Assembly: GCA_038145405.1 (NCBI GenBank)
Contig: JAYQPQ010000045.1
Location: forward strand, 1-15,106
Source of the DNA: JAYQPQ01 sp038145405
Lineage (GTDB): Bacteria > Pseudomonadota > Gammaproteobacteria > Pseudomonadales > GM7GCV1
Direction of reading: 5' to 3'
Length of the DNA stretch: 15,106 bases
Shown here piece by piece: positions 1 through 7,149 of the stretch. The translations under genes and the position numbers were made by a program. The notes beneath the pieces are model-generated. The model did not search any database, was not told the DNA's origin, and saw nothing but the letters and a program-made list of their open reading frames with translations. The first letter of the stretch is position 1. Every line of letters starts with the position of its first letter.

Positions 1-2
1 AC

Positions 3-233
3 CAGGCGCAGCGCAATGTGCTGGTGCCGGTCAACCCGACCAACTACAGCCACCTGGTTGAAAAAGGCTTCACCGCCAAGCTTTGGCGCAGCGGCAAGCT
101 GCGACCAGTGGCAGGCAGGCCATTCCTCAAGCCGGCGCTCGATGCCAACCGATCCCAGGTGGAAGACATCACCGCCAGAATTTTGAGTGAGGAACTGCAA
201 AAGGCCCTGGCTAGAAAGGCGGCGATGGCATGA
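3..233 (+). CDS. HK97 gp10-like tail/head-tail joining protein (C-terminal part)
   Basis: The open frame enters from the left edge, so the N-terminus is missing and the GTG at 18 is probably internal. The visible 77 residues end in the pattern GRPFLKPALDAN followed by an amphipathic helix (QVEDITARILSEELQKAL). That is the usual ending of HK97 gp10-like proteins, which sit between the neck and the tail tube during assembly. It overlaps the next gene by four bases (ATGA at 230), as is normal for a translationally coupled tail operon. The family call rests on this C-terminal pattern and on position just upstream of terminator and tube genes. Function is by family; the missing start prevents a length check. 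Confidence 0.6.
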   Translation, partial: QAQRNVLVPVNPTNYSHLVEKGFTAKLWRSGKLRPVAGRPFLKPALDANRSQVEDITARILSEELQKALARKAAMA

Positions 234-646
234 GCGTACTCGGCCAGGCAGTCCGGACTTATCTAGCTGCGCAGACAGGCTACAGCACCTACCTGCCGGG
301 CGGCATCTCGCCCGACCAGACGGGGCAGGGCAACACCAGTCAGCCTTACGCTGTCTACCAATCGATGAGCCGGCAGAGGCAGCGCCTGACATCCGGCGCG
401 GTGGCGGCCACGACCGAGCGGGTGCAGGTGACTGTGGTTGGTGAAACCCGCAGCAGCGCCCAGGCAAGCGCCAACTGGATCGCCTCGAAGATCACAGCAT
501 CACCTAGCCGGCAAACCGTCGGCAGCCTTTTTATTCATCACTGGCGCGTCGAGGATGAGGTGAGCGCCAACGAGGTCTATCAGGACGGATCGGACGAGAG
601 CGCGCGCATAATCAGCGTTGAAATAGTCGGAACCTACACCGAATAA
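230..646 (+). CDS. Tail terminator-like protein (DUF3168-type)
   Basis: 138 residues, the usual size of siphovirus tail-terminator proteins, which cap the tube at the end that joins the head. The N-terminal helix (residues 1-15) is followed by a region of the form P.....QPYAVYQS, then alternating strands (RVQVTVVGETRSSAQASA) and a C-terminal strand set ending in EIVGTYTE. These match the general pattern of DUF3168 proteins: a helix, 'PYVVY', strands, and a final 'D...V.Q...'. Its ATG overlaps the stop of the gp10-like gene, and the tail tube gene follows 11 bases later. The order gp10-like, terminator, tube is the standard one and is the best support. No catalytic residues are expected. Confidence 0.55.
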   Translation: MSVLGQAVRTYLAAQTGYSTYLPGGISPDQTGQGNTSQPYAVYQSMSRQRQRLTSGAVAATTERVQVTVVGETRSSAQASANWIASKITASPSRQTVGSLFIHHWRVEDEVSANEVYQDGSDESARIISVEIVGTYTE

Positions 647-657
647 GGAGGCCAGCC

Positions 658-1068
658 ATGGCTTATGTTCTTCCCAGCGGGACTACCGCCACGCTGACCG
701 ATGTCGGCGGTGCCAGCTCCATCACCTTGAATGTGACCAGCATCACCGGCGCAACCCGCTCGCAGGCAATGGCCGAGATCACCGGCCTTGGCGACAGCGT
801 GCTCAAGCGCATTCCCGCGCGCATTGATCCAGGCACGGTCAGCTTCGAGTGCTACCTGGACGACACCGCAACCGCCACCAATCACCTGACCGTGATCAAG
901 GCGCGCCAGACCAACAAAACGCAAACCGTTCTCAATCTGGACCTGCCGGGGAGCACCATCGACGATCTGCTGGATTACACCGGCTACATCATGGAAGTGA
1001 CTGATCCGCAGATCGCCTTGGGTGACGATGTGCTGCGCTTCACTGTGACGATGCAGGTGAGCGCCTAA
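658..1068 (+). CDS. Major tail tube protein
   Basis: 136 residues, start fixed by a strong AGGAGG nine bases upstream. The sequence is almost entirely beta-type with many Thr, Ser, Asp and Gly and a low Cys content (one Cys). It contains the kind of segment seen in tube proteins: an early TATLTDVGG strand pair, a middle helix around ITGLGDSVLKRIPARIDPGT, and a C-terminal strand set DDVLRFTVTMQVSA. Tube proteins stack as hexameric rings around the tape measure to form the shaft. The position directly before a chaperone pair and the tape measure makes this the only reasonable candidate for the tube. There is no sheath gene before it, which points to a non-contractile tail. Identity is inferred mainly from fold pattern, length and order. 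Confidence 0.7.
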   Translation: MAYVLPSGTTATLTDVGGASSITLNVTSITGATRSQAMAEITGLGDSVLKRIPARIDPGTVSFECYLDDTATATNHLTVIKARQTNKTQTVLNLDLPGSTIDDLLDYTGYIMEVTDPQIALGDDVLRFTVTMQVSA

Positions 1069-1079
1069 CGGGGGTGAGC

Positions 1080-1457
1080 ATGGGCCTGAGCAGGGACGAG
1101 ATCCTCGGCAAGCGCCGGGGAAAGGTCGAGGAGATCAAGGTGCCGGAGTGGGGCGGCACCGTCTTCGTCCGCGAAATCACCGCCAGCGAGCGGGATGCTT
1201 TCGAGGCTGGAAGCTTGGACAAGAAAGGCGGCGCACGGATGGCCAACATCCGGGCCCGCCTGGCCGTCCTGACGCTGTCTGACTCCGAAGGCAAACGCCT
1301 CTTCACCGATGCGGACACGCACCAGCTTGGCGAGCTGCCGGCATCCGCCATGGATCGGATCTTTGAGGCATCCATGCGGCTCAATCGTCTGACCAAGGAC
1401 GATGTGGACGAGCTGGAAAAAAACTCCGAGGACCAGGCGGAAACACCCGCCGCCTGA
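1080..1457 (+). CDS. Tail assembly chaperone (lambda gpG analogue)
   Basis: 125 residues from ATG 1080. GTG 1074 is in frame and possible, but GGGGTGA lies at good spacing only for the ATG. The protein is soluble, charged and mostly helical, opening LSRDEILGKRRGKVEEIKVPEWG and containing VFVREITASERDAFE, a pattern common to phage tail assembly chaperones that coat the tape measure and recruit tube protein. The C-terminus is acidic (DDVDELEKNSEDQAE). Near the end, the reading frame crosses the heptamer A AAA AAC (1418-1424), followed nine bases later by a perfect 7-bp stem. A ribosome slipping -1 here would enter the next gene without meeting a stop. The gene thus probably makes both a short G-type product and a longer G-T fusion. 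It overlaps the next ATG by one base (TGATG). Confidence 0.72.
   Translation: MGLSRDEILGKRRGKVEEIKVPEWGGTVFVREITASERDAFEAGSLDKKGGARMANIRARLAVLTLSDSEGKRLFTDADTHQLGELPASAMDRIFEASMRLNRLTKDDVDELEKNSEDQAETPAA
1418..1456 (+). promoter_or_regulatory. Programmed -1 frameshift signal (slippery site plus stem-loop)
   Basis: The heptamer AAAAAAC at 1418-1424 lies in the zero frame as A AAA AAC, one of the classic -1 slippery patterns. After a nine-base spacer, CAGGCGG (1434-1440) pairs perfectly with CCGCCTG (1450-1456) across a nine-base loop. Slipping gives an open -1 frame that runs straight into the gpT-like gene at 1457. Location, frame direction, spacer and gene pair all match the lambda G/GT system. 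The rate of slipping cannot be judged from sequence. Confidence 0.75.
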
Positions 1458-1789
1458 TGTTCGCCTTGGCCGGCCATTTAGGCATGACCGTGGCCGAGTT
1501 GGGTGAGCGGATGAGCAGCTCCGAGCTCTCCGAATGGATCGCCATGCTGGGCATCGAGCCTTGGGGCCAGTACCGCCTGGACATCCTCAACGCCATCTCT
1601 GCCTACGCCAGCGCCGCGCCGTGGTGCAAGAACACCAAGGTCGGCGACTGGCTTCCCAAGTTCAATCAGTCCTCCGAACCGGCAGACCGTGAGGCGCTGC
1701 TGGCATACTTGAAGGCCACAGGAGGCAGGGTGAATGGCCACAATCAGCCGGCTGGCGATCAACCTGGGATGGAACGGCAAGGAGGCTGA
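1457..1789 (+). CDS. Tail assembly chaperone extension (lambda gpT analogue, DUF4035-like)
   Basis: The opening LAGHLGMTVAELGERMSS followed by ELSEWIAMLGIEPWGQYR closely matches the gpT/DUF4035 pattern of a short helix, GMTV.EL, then (E/D)LxEWIA and a conserved acidic/proline turn. In lambda this domain is made only as a frameshift fusion to gpG. It then binds the tape measure. Here the frame is -1 relative to the upstream gene and stays open back to the slippery heptamer at 1418, so the fused form would read about 11 extra residues (LRGPGGNTRR...) before the ATG at 1457. Separate starts at this ATG (TGATG) cannot be excluded. The last 56 bases overlap the tape measure start in another frame, and the terminal residues have low complexity. 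Confidence 0.68.
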   Translation: MFALAGHLGMTVAELGERMSSSELSEWIAMLGIEPWGQYRLDILNAISAYASAAPWCKNTKVGDWLPKFNQSSEPADREALLAYLKATGGRVNGHNQPAGDQPGMERQGG

Positions 1790-3287
1790 GTCCGGCCTTG
1801 CCCGTACAGCGCAGAAGACCAAGCAGGCGGCCACATCCGCTGACGAGGCAGGCAGCGCATTCGGCAGACTGGCCAAGGCGCTCAAGGGCGCCAACGATGT
1901 AAAGTCTGGCTTTGAGATGCTGCGCGGTGTGACGCAGTTTTTTATCGGCGCGCCAATCGCGGCAGTAGCCGAGATGATCAAGCTTGGCGGCGAGCTGGAA
2001 ACAATGCAGACCCGCATGGGCCTGCTTGCTGGCGGCTTTGACGAAGGCGCCAAATCCTTGGAAAACCTGCGCCAGATCACCCGCGACATGGGCGTGCCGC
2101 TTTCAGATCTGGTCAGCGGCTTCCAGCAACTGACCACAGCCGGCGTCGACACAGGCAGCGCCGAGAAGCTGATGCGCACCTTTGCCAATGTGGCTCCGCT
2201 CCTTGGCCAAGGCGGCCTGAATCAGTTGGCTGGCGGCATCAGCCAAATGGTTAAGTCTGGCGTGGCTGAGGCGTCGGTGCTCCAGCAGATGCAGTCAAAC
2301 GGCCTGAAGGTGTACGAGGCCTTGGCGCAGCGCTTGTCCAATGTGACCGGCCAGTTTCACAGCGTCGAAGATGCCATGCAAGCGGTTGAAAACCGCACAG
2401 TGCAGGCCAGCACCGCAGTTCTGGCCATGCAGGACGCAGTCAAAACGCCTGAAGCCATCGAGGCGGCCAAGAAGTTATTTGAAAGTTTTGAAGGCCAGTT
2501 TTCTCGGTTGCAGCAAGGTGTGATTGAGTTGTTTCGAGACATCGGTAAAGGCCTTATTGATGGCCTAAACCTTCCAGCATTCCTGGCATCTTTGCGCGGT
2601 GTAGTCGAGGCCATCGGTTTAATTGTCAAGCAAATCGTCGAGGGATTTGCACGCATAGGTGGTGATGGAAACAATCTAGAAGCAAACTTCAAGACAGCCC
2701 GTGACATGACGCTTGACCTGGCTGAAGCCTTGGTCAATGGCGCCTTGGACATGGTGAAAACTCTTAAAGAAGGCATGGCGCCTATTGTTAAGCTGTTTTC
2801 TCCTGGAGCAGGATCCATGGCATGGGCAATGTCCAAGCGCGATCTTGGCCTGATGTCGCGTGCTGAATTTAATGCTTTAAACGAACGGGCTACGGCTGCG
2901 GCAGCCTTTGGACAAGACAACACCGCCGGAATTCGGGAAGCCACCAAGGAATTCTTTGATTCAATTCGCAACCGCGCCAACAAAAACGATGTAGCTAGAG
3001 GTGGCAACGCTGAGGCATTTAATTTTAAAAATCCAAATTTGGATTTTATGCGCAATGTAAATGTGCCTCAGAAACAACTGGCTGCTACCCAAGACATGAC
3101 AGTGCAGCGCCTGCAGGCAGGGTCTGCCGCGGCTGTGGAAGCCATGATCCGCAACCAGATGGGCGGCCAGACCGACAAGCAGGATCAAATGGTGGCCGAG
3201 CTCAAGGAGCAGACCCGCCAGGGTGCGGCTTTGGTCGCGGCCATGGCAGGGATGAAGCTGCCGGCCATCGCAGTTTTGCCAAACTAA
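1734..3287 (+). CDS. Tape measure protein
   Basis: 517 residues, start supported by GGAGG eight bases upstream of ATG 1734. Residues about 85-205 (GELETMQTRMGLLAG ... TTAGVDTGSAEKLMRTF ... QMQSNGLKVYEALA) match the conserved N-terminal tape measure domain (TIGR02675 type): ELET..TR, ITRDMGVP...L, QLTTAGV and LQQMQSNGLKV. The rest is mainly helical with hydrophobic stretches near residues 67-85 and 285-300. Tape measure proteins set tail length and are ejected ahead of the DNA. At the commonly used 0.15 nm per residue, a tail near 75-80 nm would be expected, short for a siphovirus. Bases 2460-3075 are visibly more AT-rich than both ends of the gene, which suggests a swapped central segment. 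It overlaps the gpT-like gene by 56 bases. Confidence 0.85.
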   Translation: MATISRLAINLGWNGKEAESGLARTAQKTKQAATSADEAGSAFGRLAKALKGANDVKSGFEMLRGVTQFFIGAPIAAVAEMIKLGGELETMQTRMGLLAGGFDEGAKSLENLRQITRDMGVPLSDLVSGFQQLTTAGVDTGSAEKLMRTFANVAPLLGQGGLNQLAGGISQMVKSGVAEASVLQQMQSNGLKVYEALAQRLSNVTGQFHSVEDAMQAVENRTVQASTAVLAMQDAVKTPEAIEAAKKLFESFEGQFSRLQQGVIELFRDIGKGLIDGLNLPAFLASLRGVVEAIGLIVKQIVEGFARIGGDGNNLEANFKTARDMTLDLAEALVNGALDMVKTLKEGMAPIVKLFSPGAGSMAWAMSKRDLGLMSRAEFNALNERATAAAAFGQDNTAGIREATKEFFDSIRNRANKNDVARGGNAEAFNFKNPNLDFMRNVNVPQKQLAATQDMTVQRLQAGSAAAVEAMIRNQMGGQTDKQDQMVAELKEQTRQGAALVAAMAGMKLPAIAVLPN

Positions 3288-3296
3288 GGGGAAGCC

Positions 3297-4295
3297 GTGG
3301 CCTACACCTATTTTGCCGAACTGGCGGAAGGACGAAGCGGCAGCGTTGATCAGCGCTACCAGCGCGCCTACAAGCGCGTGTTCCTGGTCCGCACCGATTC
3401 GGCTGGCTACGGTCCCTACTACGCCGGCAGCCATCCCAGCCTGCCGCTGGTCTGGTCAGTGCATCCTGAAGACGCGCTGGCCTACTGCGTCGGCTTTAGC
3501 GTTGATCAGGATCAAGGCGATCCGCTGCTCTGGCGAGTCACTGCCAACTATGCCTACAACGCCGACACAGCAGTCGGCGGTGGTGGTGGTGGTACGAGCG
3601 GCTCGACTGGTGCCACCGGTAACCCCGCCATCGACACGCAGCAGCAGGGTCAGGCGCCAGCCGATCGCGTGCAGTCGCCGCTTTCCAGGCCACGCGACTA
3701 CCAGATCAGCACGGTGGCCTACCCGGAGGCGCTGCGAGGGGACGCCGCGGGAAATGCCATCCTCAACAGCGCCTACGATCCCTTTTTGCCACCCGCCGAA
3801 ATACAGCGCTTTGGCGCTCAGATCACCATCGGCCTGAACAACGCCACACCACCTAGTGAGACATGGATGGGCTGCGTTGGCAAATTGAACGCCAGCACGC
3901 TGACGATCCTGCCGCCGGGTGCCACCATCTCGCTGGCCGCCAAAACTACCCGGCTTAATTCTTTGAATGCCCAAGCTGTTTACGAGAACGGCGTGGCCTA
4001 CTGGCGCTGGACGCTCAACTTTGAGTTTCGGCCCAGCACCACCAGTTACGCCGGCGGCTGGGTACAGCTCGGCTCCAGTTGGCCGGTGCTCGGGTGGAAG
4101 CTGGTGCTCCTCGATGCCGGCAAGCGGCGATGGGACGGCACGCGCTGGACGCCGTTCACTGATCCGCCAGGGCAGCAGCCGGTGACGCAGCCTGTGCTCA
4201 TGGATGGCAACACAAACCGACTCGCCGCCAACGCCAAGCCGTACTACAAGGCCTGGGATATCTACCCGACCGTGTCCTTCCCGAGCCCGCTCTGA
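3297..4295 (+). CDS. Putative tail or baseplate protein, function not recognised
   Basis: 332 residues, GTG start at 3297 with AAGGGGA six bases before it. It lies where distal-tail and tail-hub genes normally follow the tape measure. Two parts are visible. Residues 1-92 are beta-rich and end in LLWRVTANYAYN, and residues about 125-332 contain repeated aromatic strands (VAYWRWTLNFEFRP, PVLGWKLVLLDAG). They are joined by a flexible linker with six Gly in a row (94-99), then TSGSTGATGN. The second part reads like a virion beta-sandwich, with a repeated W.W and a closing D.YP. No catalytic motif is seen. A distal tail protein or tip component is the natural guess, but this is inferred from place and composition only. 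Confidence 0.5.
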   Translation: MAYTYFAELAEGRSGSVDQRYQRAYKRVFLVRTDSAGYGPYYAGSHPSLPLVWSVHPEDALAYCVGFSVDQDQGDPLLWRVTANYAYNADTAVGGGGGGTSGSTGATGNPAIDTQQQGQAPADRVQSPLSRPRDYQISTVAYPEALRGDAAGNAILNSAYDPFLPPAEIQRFGAQITIGLNNATPPSETWMGCVGKLNASTLTILPPGATISLAAKTTRLNSLNAQAVYENGVAYWRWTLNFEFRPSTTSYAGGWVQLGSSWPVLGWKLVLLDAGKRRWDGTRWTPFTDPPGQQPVTQPVLMDGNTNRLAANAKPYYKAWDIYPTVSFPSPL

Positions 4296-4822
4296 TGCCA
4301 GGCTATTCGCTGGAACTGGAGACCATCAAACGCCTGGGCCGGATGCTCAAGGCGTTTGAAGGCGGCGGCATGGCGCCAACGTTGCGGGAGCACCTGACCG
4401 AAAGTTATGAGGTGCAAGGGGTAGCGGTTCGCGTGGTGCAAGTCACCGGAGCCAAGCAGTCCGATGGCACCTACCCGGCCAAGTTGCTGGGCCGCAATTC
4501 AGAAGCCTATTCAGCAACATGGGCCGACTACGAGGTGGTCAGCGTCATTGAGCCAAACGGCGCCAGTCTGACCAACGGCAACAAATATGTGGCGCTGTGC
4601 GTCGGCTGGTACGAGGGCAGCGGCAGCGTCAGCGGTGGCAGCTCAGGCAGCGCCGCTGGCCTGTGGGTGGTGGCTGGAAGCGTTTCTGGTACAGGATCAA
4701 CCCTGACCCAAAGTGTTGTGACAGATGTCACCTGTTCAGGCAGCACGCTGGTCGTGACCAAGAAGACGCTGACGATACCTGGCGGAACTGTTTCAAGTGG
4801 ATCAGGTAGCGGGTCGCCTTAA
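4295..4822 (+). CDS. Putative virion/tail protein with Gly-Ser linkers
   Basis: 175 residues starting at the TGATG junction with the previous gene. After a short helix (TIKRLGRMLKAFEGG) residues 40-105 form strands (VAVRVVQVTG, YPAKLLGR, DYEVVSVIEPNG, NKYVALCVGWY) that look like a small beta-barrel or OB-type domain. Two Gly/Ser-rich stretches follow (YEGSGSVSGGSSGSAAG and SSGSGSGSP at the C-terminus), with a strand-rich piece between them (VVTDVTCSGSTLVVTKKTL). This is typical of a modular structural protein. Its place after the tape measure, and stop-start overlaps on both sides, tie it to the tail operon. I do not recognise a named family. The Ser-rich linkers could be substrates for the glycosyltransferase two genes on, which is speculation. 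Confidence 0.5.
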   Translation: MPGYSLELETIKRLGRMLKAFEGGGMAPTLREHLTESYEVQGVAVRVVQVTGAKQSDGTYPAKLLGRNSEAYSATWADYEVVSVIEPNGASLTNGNKYVALCVGWYEGSGSVSGGSSGSAAGLWVVAGSVSGTGSTLTQSVVTDVTCSGSTLVVTKKTLTIPGGTVSSGSGSGSP

Positions 4823-5556
4823 TGTCTGAAACAAGGTTTTTTTTCAGAAACTGTTCCTGTTGTTCCGGTAGCGGGAGTTCTGGAAGTGGCAGTGGCAGCA
4901 CCGCATGCGAGTGTCTATTTTGGAATAACACACCGTGCGCAGGACAGTCATACGACACATGCGATTCAGTGCCACTAAAGGCAACGGTAACTTTTGATTA
5001 TCAAAGTTGCAGCTCTTTTTATGGTGGAAGTTTTTGGAAATGCTCTGGCTCTGCTAGTGGCCTGCAGACTGGAGTAGTCGACGGTGACCAGCAGACTGGC
5101 AGCTCTGGCTCTTGCTTGCAAGAGTGTCCAGACTGCTGCGACCTTCTTCCCGACACGATGACATTCGATTTGACGTGCGTTGGCGATGCTTACGCATCCG
5201 AAAATCTGATTGATGCAAATCCTGAAGATCCAGGCTGGAGTTATGACGGCTCATGCCTTGGTTATAGGCCAGAAAAAAAGGCCTATTTGACTTTTCCAAG
5301 CTGCGCAATTTCTAACGGTCCAAACTGCATAGGCCTGCTAGTCGTTCCAGTAGATGGTTTTAGTTTGGTTTTTTATCTTTACTCGGATTACTGGACTGTT
5401 AATTCCTGCAATCCGATTGATATTCGCTGCTCAATCACTTGTGGAAATGCGGCAACATCTCCGGGCATGGACCTTATGCCTTGCTTTACTCAATGCCTTG
5501 GCGGAAATGTTTGTTGTGTGAGAGCTAACATAGTCATCACGGAAGCGCTGCCGTGA
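4822..5556 (+). CDS. Cysteine-rich probable virion protein, function unknown
   Basis: 244 residues, starting at a TAATG junction. I count 24 cysteines, nearly 10 percent, mostly in pairs or close groups (NCSCC, CECLF, CPDCC, CIDP-like turns, FTQC...VCC). After the opening CSCC there is a (SG)n tract, then several beta-type segments (KATVTFDYQSC, DTMTFDLTCVG, KAYLTFPSC, SLVFYLYSDYW). No signal peptide or membrane segment is seen. The gene is distinctly more AT-rich than its neighbours and uses different codons, suggesting a separate origin. Spacing of cysteines would suit disulfides or metal binding; as a virion component it might be stabilised outside the cell. It could also be a receptor-binding or decoration protein, but nothing in the sequence decides. 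Coupled overlaps on both sides (TAATG, GTGA) put it in the tail operon. Confidence 0.5.
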   Translation: MSETRFFFRNCSCCSGSGSSGSGSGSTACECLFWNNTPCAGQSYDTCDSVPLKATVTFDYQSCSSFYGGSFWKCSGSASGLQTGVVDGDQQTGSSGSCLQECPDCCDLLPDTMTFDLTCVGDAYASENLIDANPEDPGWSYDGSCLGYRPEKKAYLTFPSCAISNGPNCIGLLVVPVDGFSLVFYLYSDYWTVNSCNPIDIRCSITCGNAATSPGMDLMPCFTQCLGGNVCCVRANIVITEALP

Positions 5557-6896
5557 TCAAACCCTGTCCAAACAATCCAAAGCACTGCGCCTGCCACATC
5601 TGCAAACTGTTCACGCACGACGAACGCTACCGCAAGCTGTGGGGCGGTGAAGGGCCAGTAGAGCCCCAGCCAGTCATTCCAGGCAAAACCTTTGCCAGCG
5701 CCGCCGACATGGCCAAGGAACGCGCGCGCCGTGGCCGCGCAAAATGCGAATACCTCGGCGACAAGCTGGAGGAAAAGTCATCCTGCCCGGTCGGATGCGG
5801 CGGGGGCACCGAGCTGCACGCCTGCGCCATCCACGGCACCTGCCGGCGCTTCGGCAACGACCAAACCGTGATGACATGCTGGCGCTGCCCGGAGTACCGC
5901 GCGCTCGATGAGCTGAGCACGCAGCAGTGGGTGGATCTGCTGACCAGCAACCGCCGCACGCTCGACGGGGCCGTCTACACACCCAACCAGACAGCCGCTG
6001 TGCACCGCATCATCGATGACCTGCGCAACTCGCTGATCGGCAACCAGCCAGACTTTGCTGTCGAGCGCGGCATCGTCACCAGCGGCGGTGGTCGTTACTG
6101 GCCGGGCACCTGGGTGATGGCCTCGATCTGCCGGGAGCTTGGCTGGAAGCATCCGATTCAGGCGTGGTATCTGGGCGCCAAAGAGCACGACGCCTTCTGG
6201 ATCGATGAGCTGCGCAAGCTGGATGTGCTCTGTGTCGATGCGCACCAGGTGCGGGAGCTCAATCCCTACCGCATCCTGAACGGCTTCGAGGTCAAGCTGT
6301 ACGCCGTCATGCACTCAGGCATCGAGCAACCGCTCTGGCTGGACTCCGACTGCTACCCGGCGAGAGATCCCAACCTGCTTTACCAGTGCGCCAGCTACCG
6401 CAACACGCACAGCGTGCACTACCCGGATCTGGCCAACGCCGAGCCGTGGACCAAATGGTCGCAGTGGGGCGTCGAGCGGGATGACTCGCCGCCCATCGAG
6501 ACCGGCCAGTACCTTTACCACCTGGGCAAGGTCTGGGAAGAAGCCTCCATCGCCTTGGCGCTCAATGCAATGTCGGACCTGACCTACCATTGGGACTACG
6601 GCGACAAGGGACCGGCTCGGGTCGCCTGGGCGTGGACCAAACGCACCCGAACTATCTACGACCGGGTACCGTTGTGGAAAGGTCCGGCATTTGTTCACTC
6701 GGGCCCGGATGGCGCGCCGCTATTTGTCCATCGCTGCCGAGGCAAGGTGACCTACCAGGGCAACTCGTTCTACACGCCACAGCACGGCAACGGCATGCAC
6801 ACGCACGACAGCCTGCCGGCAGAGGCTTTGTACCAGCATTTCTTGGCCAAAGGCCGCCAACTTTCCGAGCTTCGTGACTCCTCCGCTTCAGAATGA
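5553..6896 (+). CDS. Glycosyltransferase with N-terminal Cys-rich zinc-type module
   Basis: 447 residues, GTG start at the GTGA overlap with the Cys-rich gene. Residues 1-115 hold a Cys/His set: CPNNPKHCACHIC (5-17), then C65, C78, C82, C91, C97 and C109-W-R-C112-PEY. This spacing resembles the zinc-type module seen before glycosyltransferase domains in planctomycetes. From about 170 the GT-A-like part begins: ERGIVTSGGGRYWPGTW, then RELGWKHPIQAWYLG, and the DxD-type motif LWLDSDCYPARDP (Asp264, Asp266) that binds the metal and nucleotide sugar. The C-terminal half has many Trp and Tyr. The donor and acceptor are unknown. It may modify virion proteins (two upstream proteins carry Ser/Gly tracts) or host surface glycans. 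The DxD block and its surroundings give good support for the class. Confidence 0.75.
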   Translation: MIKPCPNNPKHCACHICKLFTHDERYRKLWGGEGPVEPQPVIPGKTFASAADMAKERARRGRAKCEYLGDKLEEKSSCPVGCGGGTELHACAIHGTCRRFGNDQTVMTCWRCPEYRALDELSTQQWVDLLTSNRRTLDGAVYTPNQTAAVHRIIDDLRNSLIGNQPDFAVERGIVTSGGGRYWPGTWVMASICRELGWKHPIQAWYLGAKEHDAFWIDELRKLDVLCVDAHQVRELNPYRILNGFEVKLYAVMHSGIEQPLWLDSDCYPARDPNLLYQCASYRNTHSVHYPDLANAEPWTKWSQWGVERDDSPPIETGQYLYHLGKVWEEASIALALNAMSDLTYHWDYGDKGPARVAWAWTKRTRTIYDRVPLWKGPAFVHSGPDGAPLFVHRCRGKVTYQGNSFYTPQHGNGMHTHDSLPAEALYQHFLAKGRQLSELRDSSASE

Positions 6897-6915
6897 AATA
6901 AAGAGGAGACACAGC

Positions 6916-7149
6916 ATGGACTGGATCACAGCAGCGCGCGACCTAGGATTTCCAGTTGTCATCATTTGCGCAATGGCTTACGCCATCTGGCACGCCGGGA
7001 GCTGGATTGGAAAAGAGCTGCTGGTGCCACTAAGAAACAGGCACTTCGACTTTCTGACTTCGCTTGAACAAACCAACAAGACCATCGCTGAAAGCATCAA
7101 GGAAGTGCACACCCGCATCAATGAGATCGCCTGTCTGCGGAGAGAATAA
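6916..7149 (+). CDS. Small membrane protein, candidate holin
   Basis: 77 residues from ATG 6916, chosen because GAGGAG lies nine bases before it; an in-frame upstream ATG at 6874 overlaps the preceding gene and has no such site. One clear membrane segment (about residues 10-28, LGFPVVIICAMAYAIWHAG) is followed by a charged helical, coiled-coil-like tail (LTSLEQTNKTIAESIKEVHTRI). Small one-pass proteins of this layout at the head of a lysis block are often class II/III-like holins or holin partners. The next gene starts right after its stop (TAA then ATG 7150). No sequence family is recognised, and a structural role is possible. Confidence 0.5.
   Translation: MDWITAARDLGFPVVIICAMAYAIWHAGSWIGKELLVPLRNRHFDFLTSLEQTNKTIAESIKEVHTRINEIACLRRE

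Noticed and set aside
1074..1079. GTG start for the tail chaperone
   Set aside because: In frame, but the GGGGTGA ribosome site is well spaced only for ATG 1080.
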